Positions 58,460-64,000 of a stretch of 64,000 bases of DNA are shown in pieces. A program made the position numbers and the translations under genes. The first letter of the stretch is position 1. Each line of letters opens with the position of its first letter. The notes under the pieces were generated by a model, which worked only from the letters and a program-made list of their open reading frames with translations, searched no databases and was not told the origin of the DNA. The stretch is from Methyloversatilis sp. GTDB lineage: Bacteria > Pseudomonadota > Gammaproteobacteria > Burkholderiales > Rhodocyclaceae. The DNA lies in NCBI GenBank assembly GCA_016791045.1, contig JAEUNO010000005.1, forward strand, positions 84,823 through 148,822, in the 5' to 3' direction.

Positions 58460-60151
58460 ATGACCTGCATCAAGAACCGCCCCGTCCCGCTGCGCAGCAG
58501 CGAAATGCTCGCCCAGCAGGGCGTACACCCGCTGCTGGCCCGCCTGTACGCCGCGCGCGGCGTACAGGACCGCAGCCAGATCGACTACTCGCTCAAGGCG
58601 CTGCTGCCGCCGGATTCGATGCGCGGACTGGCCGACGCGGCGGTCATGCTGGCCGACGCGATCGAAGCCGACGCGCGCCTGCTGATCGTCGCCGACTACG
58701 ACTGCGACGGCGCCACCGCATGCGCCATCGGCATCCGGGCGCTGCGCGCCATGGGTGCCAACGTGAGCTATCTGGTACCGAACCGCTTCGAATACGGCTA
58801 CGGCCTGACGCCGGAAATCGTCGATCTGGCGGCGCATGCCGAACCGGACATGCTGATCACCGTGGACAACGGCATCGCCAGCGTCGAGGGGGTGGCGCGG
58901 GCGAACGAACTGGGCATGTCGGTGCTGGTGACCGACCACCACCTGCCGGGCGACGAATTGCCGGCAGCCGACGTCATCGTGAATCCGAATCAGCCGGGCT
59001 GCGACTTCCCGAGCAAGGCCATCGCCGGCTGCGGCGTCATGTTCTACGTCATGCTGGCGCTGCGCGCCGAACTGCGCAGCCGCGGCGCCTTCGACGGCCG
59101 GGAAGCACCGAACCTGGGCAATCTGCTCGATCTGGTGGCGCTCGGCACTGTGGCCGACGTGGTGAAGCTGGACCACAACAACCGCATTCTGGTCACCCAG
59201 GGCATGCAGCGCATCCGCGCCGGCAACATGGTGCCCGGGCTGCGCGCGCTGTTCGCAGCGGCCGGGCGCGAGCCGTCGCAGGCGCAATCGTTCGATCTGG
59301 GCTTCGCGCTCGGGCCGCGGCTGAACGCGGCCGGACGGCTGTCGGACATGTCGCTCGGCATCGAATGCCTGATCACCGACGACTTCGCGCGCGCGCTCGG
59401 TCTGGCGCAGCAGCTCGACGCGATCAACCGCGAGCGGCGCGAAATCGAACAGGGCATGCAGGAAGACGCCGAGGCGCAACTGGCCGGCATCGATATCGGC
59501 GAATCGAAATCGCTGTCGCTGTTCCACCCGGACTGGCACCAGGGCGTCATCGGCATCGTCGCCTCGCGCATCAAGGAGCGCGCACACCGACCGACCATCG
59601 CGTTTGCGCGCGGCCACGAAGGCGAGATCAAGGGCTCGGGCCGCTCGATTCCCGGCCTGCACCTGCGCGACGCACTCGATCTGGTGTCCAAGCGCGAACC
59701 CGGTCTCATCATCCGTTTCGGCGGACACGCCATGGCGGCCGGCCTGACGCTGCTCGAACACGACCTCGACCGCTTTCGAGCCGCCTTCGAACGGGCGGTC
59801 GCCGACATGGTGGAACCTTCCGCACTGACCCGCACCATAGAAACCGACGGTGCGCTGGAAGCGTCCCTGATGAACCTCAACGCGGCGACGCTGATCGAAG
59901 CTGAAACATGGGGCCAGGGTTTTCCGCCTCCGGTTTTTTCCGACCGCTTCGAAGTGCGCAACCAGCGCCTGCTGAAGGACAAGCACCTGAAGCTCGCGCT
60001 GGTGAAGGACGGCGCAAGCTTCGACGCCATCTGGTTCAACCGCGCGGAACCGCTGCCGGCGCGCGTGACCGCCGCCTACCGGCTGGACATCAACGAATAC
60101 CAGGGCGTACGCCGGATACAACTGATGGTCGAGCACGCCGAACCACTCTGA
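58460..60151 (+). CDS. recJ: Single-stranded-DNA-specific exonuclease RecJ
   Basis: The 563-residue DHH-family exonuclease has LIVADYDCDGATA (motif I), ITVDNGI, VLVTDHHLPG (DHH motif) and FGGHAMAAGLTL (DHHA1 domain). It degrades single-stranded DNA 5' to 3' in recombination and mismatch repair. It is coupled to the RpfE-like gene. Confidence 0.95.
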   Translation: MTCIKNRPVPLRSSEMLAQQGVHPLLARLYAARGVQDRSQIDYSLKALLPPDSMRGLADAAVMLADAIEADARLLIVADYDCDGATACAIGIRALRAMGANVSYLVPNRFEYGYGLTPEIVDLAAHAEPDMLITVDNGIASVEGVARANELGMSVLVTDHHLPGDELPAADVIVNPNQPGCDFPSKAIAGCGVMFYVMLALRAELRSRGAFDGREAPNLGNLLDLVALGTVADVVKLDHNNRILVTQGMQRIRAGNMVPGLRALFAAAGREPSQAQSFDLGFALGPRLNAAGRLSDMSLGIECLITDDFARALGLAQQLDAINRERREIEQGMQEDAEAQLAGIDIGESKSLSLFHPDWHQGVIGIVASRIKERAHRPTIAFARGHEGEIKGSGRSIPGLHLRDALDLVSKREPGLIIRFGGHAMAAGLTLLEHDLDRFRAAFERAVADMVEPSALTRTIETDGALEASLMNLNAATLIEAETWGQGFPPPVFSDRFEVRNQRLLKDKHLKLALVKDGASFDAIWFNRAEPLPARVTAAYRLDINEYQGVRRIQLMVEHAEPL

Positions 60152-60163
60152 AGGCAGCGCCTG

Positions 60164-60198
60164 ACCTTGCACCTTGCACCTTGCATCTTGCATCTTGA
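60164..60198. repeat. Five tandem heptamers (CACCTTG/CATCTTG)
   Basis: GACCTTG, CACCTTG, CACCTTG, CATCTTG and CATCTTG lie in a row in the gap between recJ and the M48 gene. Simple repeats of this kind can vary in copy number by slippage. Confidence 0.8.
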
Positions 60199-60283
60199 AT
60201 CTGAAACGATGTGTCGTCAGCGCCATGTCGCATCGAATCGTTGTGATGTCCGCGCAGACTGATGATCGAAAGGACCGAAACAC

Positions 60284-61627
60284 ATGTCACATGACCGCTA
60301 CTTCCGCCGCGAAATGTCGCGCCGCGACTTCCTCTGGTTGTCCGGCATCGCCGGCGCCGCGGTAACGCTGCCCCAGCTGACCGGCTGTGCGACCGACCCG
60401 ATCACCGGCAAGCAGGTCGTCGTCGGATTGTCCGAGGAGGGCGAACTGGGCATCGACCGCCAGCATTCGCCGAAGCAGTTCTCGGCCGACTACGGTGCGG
60501 TGCAGGACAACGCCCTGAACCGCTACGTGAACGATCTCGAGCTGTCGCTGGCAAGGAACACGCATCGGCCGGAGGTGCCGTACAACGCGCGCGTCGTGAA
60601 CGCCAACTACATCAACGCCTACACCTTCCCCGGCGGCAGCATGGCGGTCACGCGCGGCATCATGCTGGACATGGACAGCGAAGACGAACTGGCCGCCCTG
60701 CTCGGCCACGAGACAGGCCACGTCAATGCCCGGCACAGCGCCAAGCAGGCCGGCCGCTCGATGATCGCCCAGGCTGGCGCCACGGCGGTGAATGTCGCGG
60801 TGGCGATGTCCGACTACCGGGGCGCCGCACCGCTGGCCAACATCGCGACCCAGGTCGGCGCCAGTGCGCTGCTGGCCGGCTATTCGCGCAGCGACGAGCG
60901 CCAGGCGGATGCACTGGGCCTGGAATACATGACCAAGGCCGGCTACAACCCGGACGGCATGGTGAATCTGATGGACATGCTGCGCAGCCAGAACAAGGCC
61001 AAGCCCAGCCTGCTGCAGACCATGTTCTCGTCGCACCCGATGTCCGACGAGCGCTATGCCACCGCTGAGCGCGATGCGCAGGGCACTTATGGTTCGCTGC
61101 GCAACAAGAAGCTGTCGCGCGAACGCTACATGGACAACACGGCGTCGTTGCGTCGCATCGCGCCCGCCATCAAGGCGCAGCAGGACGGCGAATCGCTGAT
61201 GGCGAAGAAATCGATCGAAGAGGCGGAAGGCAACTTCGCGAAGGCGCTGAAGGTCGCGCCGGACGACTACTGCGGCAACGTGCTGATGGGCAAGTGCCTG
61301 ATCGCGCAGAAACAGTATGAAGATGCCGACCGGCACTTCGCACGTGCCGCGGAGGTCTATCCAGGCGAAGGTCAGGCGCTTTACCAGCGCGGCGTGTCCA
61401 AGCTGGCGCTGAACCGGCCGCAGGAAGCGCTGGCATCGTTCAACGCCTACGACCGCATCCTGCCGGGCAACCCGTCAACGCTGTTCCTGAAGGGTGTTGC
61501 CTACGAAACGATGCAGGACAAGCGCAACGCCAGCCAGCACTACGCGGCCTACATCCGAAGCGGCAGCAAGGACGCGCAGGCGCAATTCGCCTTTCAGCGA
61601 CTGCAGAACTGGGGCCTGGTGAAGTAA
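60284..61627 (+). CDS. M48 metalloprotease with TPR repeats, Tat-exported lipoprotein
   Basis: The 447-residue protein has a Tat-like signal (MSRRDFLWLSG) with lipobox LTGC (Cys35), then the peptidase: HETGH (His142, Glu143, His146) and DERQADALGLEY. The C-terminal third is TPR-like (FAKALKVAPDDYCGNVLMGK, YEDADRHFARAAEVYPGEGQ). It resembles BepA/YfgC, an outer-membrane quality-control protease. The Tat signal plus lipobox is unusual. Confidence 0.9.
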   Translation: MSHDRYFRREMSRRDFLWLSGIAGAAVTLPQLTGCATDPITGKQVVVGLSEEGELGIDRQHSPKQFSADYGAVQDNALNRYVNDLELSLARNTHRPEVPYNARVVNANYINAYTFPGGSMAVTRGIMLDMDSEDELAALLGHETGHVNARHSAKQAGRSMIAQAGATAVNVAVAMSDYRGAAPLANIATQVGASALLAGYSRSDERQADALGLEYMTKAGYNPDGMVNLMDMLRSQNKAKPSLLQTMFSSHPMSDERYATAERDAQGTYGSLRNKKLSRERYMDNTASLRRIAPAIKAQQDGESLMAKKSIEEAEGNFAKALKVAPDDYCGNVLMGKCLIAQKQYEDADRHFARAAEVYPGEGQALYQRGVSKLALNRPQEALASFNAYDRILPGNPSTLFLKGVAYETMQDKRNASQHYAAYIRSGSKDAQAQFAFQRLQNWGLVK

Positions 61628-61807
61628 GGAAACAGTAAGGCAGAAAATATACGGTGCGCCCGCCTGCGCAGCGACGCTGCACTGCGCCTTGTGGTGGCCG
61701 GTGCGCCGGGGTTAGCATCTCCGGGCGTCGTATCTGTACGGCACACGGCGAGCATTGCACCGCACAGCATGATGCGGTCACAACAACGACGATGAGGAGA
61801 GCAAGAC

Positions 61808-62935
61808 ATGTCCGAACAGAACAAACCCCAGTCAGCCCGCAGAAACTTCCTGGCCAGGGCCGCCGGCACGGCAGCCGGTACGGCGGCAGTGGCCTTTCCG
61901 AGCATTTCGGTCGCCCAGTCGCCGATCACGCTGCGCTTCCAGTCCACCTGGCCGGCGAAAGACATCTTTCACGAATTCGCCCAGGACTACGCCAAGCTGG
62001 TCAATGAAATGTCGGGGGGCCGGCTGAAGATCGACGTACTGCCCGCCGGCTCGGTGGTGAAGGCGTTCGACCTGCTGGATGCGGTCAACAAGGGCACGCT
62101 CGATGGCGGCCACGGCGTGATCGCCTACTGGTACGGCAAGAATTCCGCGCTCGCGCTGTGGGGCTCCGGTCCGGCCTTCGGCATGGACGCCAACATGTTG
62201 CTGGCGTGGCACGAATTCGGCGGCGGCAAGGCACTGCTGGACGAGATCTACAAGAGCCTCAACATGGATGTCGTGTCCTACATGTACGGCCCGATGCCGA
62301 CCCAGCCGCTCGGCTGGTTCAAGAAGCCGGTGTCGAAGGCGGAAGACATGAAGGGCCTGAAGTTCCGTACCGTCGGCCTGTCGATCGACGTGTTCACCGA
62401 CATGGGTGTGTCGGTCAATGCATTGCCTGGCGGCGAAATCGTGCCGGCGATGGACCGCGGCCTGCTCGATGCGGCCGAATTCAACAACGCATCCAGCGAC
62501 CAGGTGCTCGGTTTCCCCGATGTGGCCAAGGTGTGCATGCTGCAGAGCTTTCACCAGGCGTCGGAACAGTTCGAAATCCTGTTCAACAAGAAGCGCCTCG
62601 ACACGCTGGCGCCCGACCTGCGCGCCATCATCGCGTCGGCCGTTCCCGCTGCTTCGGCCGAAATGTCCTGGAAGGCGATCGACCGCTACTCGACCGCCTA
62701 CCAGGAAATGCGCGACAAGCAGGGCGTGAAGTTCTACAAGACGCCGGACCCGATCCTGAAGGCGCAGCTGGCCGCATGGGACAAGGTGACCGAGAAGAAG
62801 GCGTCGGAAAACCCGCTGTTCGCCAAGGTGCTCGAATCGCAGCGCACGTTTGCCAAGCGCGCCGCGGCCTGGCAGAACGACACCACCGTCAATTTCCGCA
62901 TGGCGTACGACCACTTCTTCTCGAAGAAGGGCTGA
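61808..62935 (+). CDS. dctP: TRAP transporter substrate-binding protein (DctP family)
   Basis: The 375-residue protein has a Tat signal (ARRNFLARAAGTAAG) and the DctP fold: FQSTWPAKDIFHEFAQDYAK, then LKFRTVGLSIDVFTDMG with the conserved Arg that binds the substrate carboxylate, and AEFNNASSDQVLGFPDV. It resembles the 2-oxo-acid/TakP-like branch; the exact substrate is not certain. A terminator-like hairpin follows. Confidence 0.9.
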   Translation: MSEQNKPQSARRNFLARAAGTAAGTAAVAFPSISVAQSPITLRFQSTWPAKDIFHEFAQDYAKLVNEMSGGRLKIDVLPAGSVVKAFDLLDAVNKGTLDGGHGVIAYWYGKNSALALWGSGPAFGMDANMLLAWHEFGGGKALLDEIYKSLNMDVVSYMYGPMPTQPLGWFKKPVSKAEDMKGLKFRTVGLSIDVFTDMGVSVNALPGGEIVPAMDRGLLDAAEFNNASSDQVLGFPDVAKVCMLQSFHQASEQFEILFNKKRLDTLAPDLRAIIASAVPAASAEMSWKAIDRYSTAYQEMRDKQGVKFYKTPDPILKAQLAAWDKVTEKKASENPLFAKVLESQRTFAKRAAAWQNDTTVNFRMAYDHFFSKKG

Positions 62936-62955
62936 GCCCCGGCGTCAGCCAACAG

Positions 62956-62987
62956 ACCGGCGCTACCGAACGGGGCGCCGGTTTTTT
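62956..62987 (+). terminator. Terminator/attenuator between dctP and dctQ
   Basis: ACCGGCGC (62956-62963) pairs with GCGCCGGT (62975-62982) and is followed by TTTTT. It lies inside the TRAP operon, and probably lets the binding protein be made in excess of the membrane subunits. Confidence 0.8.
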
Positions 62988-63032
62988 CATTGCAGGCATC
63001 GATGCGCGTGCCTGCCGGATCAGGAAACCGCC

Positions 63033-63635
63033 ATGCAACAACTGCTGCTGCGCATAGATCGATTCAACACCCTGGTCGGACACGCCTTCGCGTGGACCGT
63101 GGTGCTGCTGACACTGCTCATCACCTGGGAAGTGTTTTCCCGCTACGTGCTGAATTCGCCGCACGCCTGGGTGTTCGACGCCACCTACATGCTGTACGGC
63201 ACACTGTTCATGATGGCCGGCGCCTACACGCTGGCGGCGAGCGGCCATGTGCGCGGCGACGTGCTGTACGGCTTCTTCCGGCCGCGCACCCAGGCCACGC
63301 TGGACCTCATCCTGTACTTCGTGTTCTTCATTCCGGGCGTGCTGGCGCTGTGCTGGGCCGGCTGGGACTTCGCGTCCGAATCCTGGGTGATCAACGAACA
63401 TTCTTCGGTGTCGGCCGACGGCCCGCCGATCTATCCGTTCAAGGCCATCATTCCGCTGGCCGGTGCCTCGTTGATGCTGCAGGGCGTGGTCGAAATCCTG
63501 CGCTGCATCATCTGCATCCGCCAGGGTGAATGGCCGTCGCGCGTGCGCGACGTGGAGGAGGTCGACGTCGAAAAGCTGCGCCACATGGTGCACGCCGACC
63601 TGCCAGAAGAGGCGGCGGCCGGGAGCTCGAAATGA
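63033..63635 (+). CDS. dctQ: TRAP transporter small permease (DctQ family)
   Basis: The 200-residue protein has four membrane helices and the DctQ pattern: LLTLLITWEVFSRYVLNSPH at the start, SGHVRGDVLYGFF in the middle, and YPFKAIIPLAGASLMLQGVV later. It joins DctM to form the sodium-driven importer. Its TGA overlaps the ATG of dctM. Confidence 0.92.
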   Translation: MQQLLLRIDRFNTLVGHAFAWTVVLLTLLITWEVFSRYVLNSPHAWVFDATYMLYGTLFMMAGAYTLAASGHVRGDVLYGFFRPRTQATLDLILYFVFFIPGVLALCWAGWDFASESWVINEHSSVSADGPPIYPFKAIIPLAGASLMLQGVVEILRCIICIRQGEWPSRVRDVEEVDVEKLRHMVHADLPEEAAAGSSK

Positions 63636-64000
63636 GAAAGGAACTGCGTTTCGGCTTCGGCCTGATGGCGATCATCATCGCCGCCACGGCCATCCTGATG
63701 CCCGCGCCGTCGGAGTGGACGACCGGCCACCTCGGCCTGCTGATGCTGGCGCTGGTCGTGGTGGCCATCATGCTGGGCTTTCCGACCGCGTTCACGCTGA
63801 TGGGCATGGGCGTCATCTTCGCCTGGCTCGCCTACCGCTCGCAGAATCCGGACATCGCGACCCAGCAGACGCTTGACCTGATGGTGCAGCGCGCGTTTTC
63901 GGTCATGACCAACGACGTGCTGATCTCGATCCCGCTGTTCGTCTTCATGGGCTATCTGGTCGAACGCGCGAACCTGATCGACAAGCTGTTCCGCAGCCTG
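63632..64000 (+). CDS. dctM: TRAP transporter large permease (DctM family), partial
   Basis: Only the first 123 codons are in the window; the gene runs off the right edge. The visible part has several membrane helices (LLMLALVVVAIMLGFPTAFTL) and VLISIPLFVFMGYLVERAN, the DctM hallmark. It forms the main translocation channel and is translationally coupled to dctQ. Confidence 0.9.
   Translation, partial: MRKELRFGFGLMAIIIAATAILMPAPSEWTTGHLGLLMLALVVVAIMLGFPTAFTLMGMGVIFAWLAYRSQNPDIATQQTLDLMVQRAFSVMTNDVLISIPLFVFMGYLVERANLIDKLFRSL

Noticed and set aside
58364-60283. Very long open frame antisense to recJ
   Set aside because: Composition is that of a shadow frame (His/Gln/Arg/Val-rich), with recJ motifs on the other strand.

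Overview
The window is 64 kb of high-GC, gene-dense chromosome. The gene families point to a betaproteobacterium, probably of the Rhodocyclales/Nitrosomonadales type (Methyloversatilis-like is my guess). Supporting signs are EarP next to an Arg32-type EF-P, a separate rfaE2, the gloB/mltD - methyltransferase - rnhA - dnaQ neighbourhood, PEP-CTERM-type proteins and many c-type cytochromes. I see no phage, no insertion sequence and no CRISPR array. Long open frames antisense to real genes are common and are left out.

Region 1 (1-6.2 kb) is the most interesting part. A MerR-family regulator with a cobalamin-binding domain keeps the Trp-(9)-Glu-His and ExHxxG signature of CarH/LitR photoreceptors. 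It is divergent from a tightly packed leftward cluster: a small secreted protein, a secreted glutathione peroxidase, an FAD oxidoreductase, a DUF1365 protein, a Cfa-family lipid methylase, a chalcone-isomerase-like protein and a GPH-type transporter. The 93-bp divergent gap holds two palindromes, TTTTGTCC-T-GGACAAAA and TTGTCC-A-GGACAA, 63 bp apart centre to centre, flanking overlapping face-to-face promoters. I read this as a light- and B12-controlled membrane-lipid modification and peroxide-defence operon.

Region 2 (6.4-19.5 kb) has a diiron desaturase-like protein with rfaE2, a pair of membrane/periplasmic c-type cytochromes, and a 107-bp tandem REPIN-type array. It continues with an NAD-type isocitrate dehydrogenase, dnaQ, rnhA, a methyltransferase, gloB and mltD; a VPLPA-CTERM surface protein and a REC-GGDEF diguanylate cyclase sit between gloB and mltD. 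Region 3 (19.7-33.4 kb) holds a leftward oligopeptide ABC operon, a DUF6279 lipoprotein with a Lon-N-domain protein, a TauE/SafE exporter divergent from a LysR regulator, a rhomboid protease, an unusual DinB and a PEP-CTERM protein.

Region 4 (33.5-48.2 kb) holds an HNH protein, katG, a CbbR-like LysR divergent from an SbtA-type bicarbonate transporter, an RNase H-like protein, fabI, a LemA/TPM/TPM set, an ABC exporter, two proteins of unknown or general function, a second copy of the 107-bp array, and mtfA coupled to a methyltransferase-like gene. Region 5 (48.2-64 kb) holds a 42-residue secreted peptide with a near-complete anti-16S Shine-Dalgarno, relA, an MCP-like sensor, tRNA-Arg(CCT), uup, an HDOD protein, earP-efp, an RpfE-like gene with recJ, an M48 Tat lipoprotein, and a TRAP transporter cut by the right edge.

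Repeats are a theme. The two 107-bp arrays each fill a gap between convergent genes, and several diverged single hairpins of similar sequence lie in other gaps.
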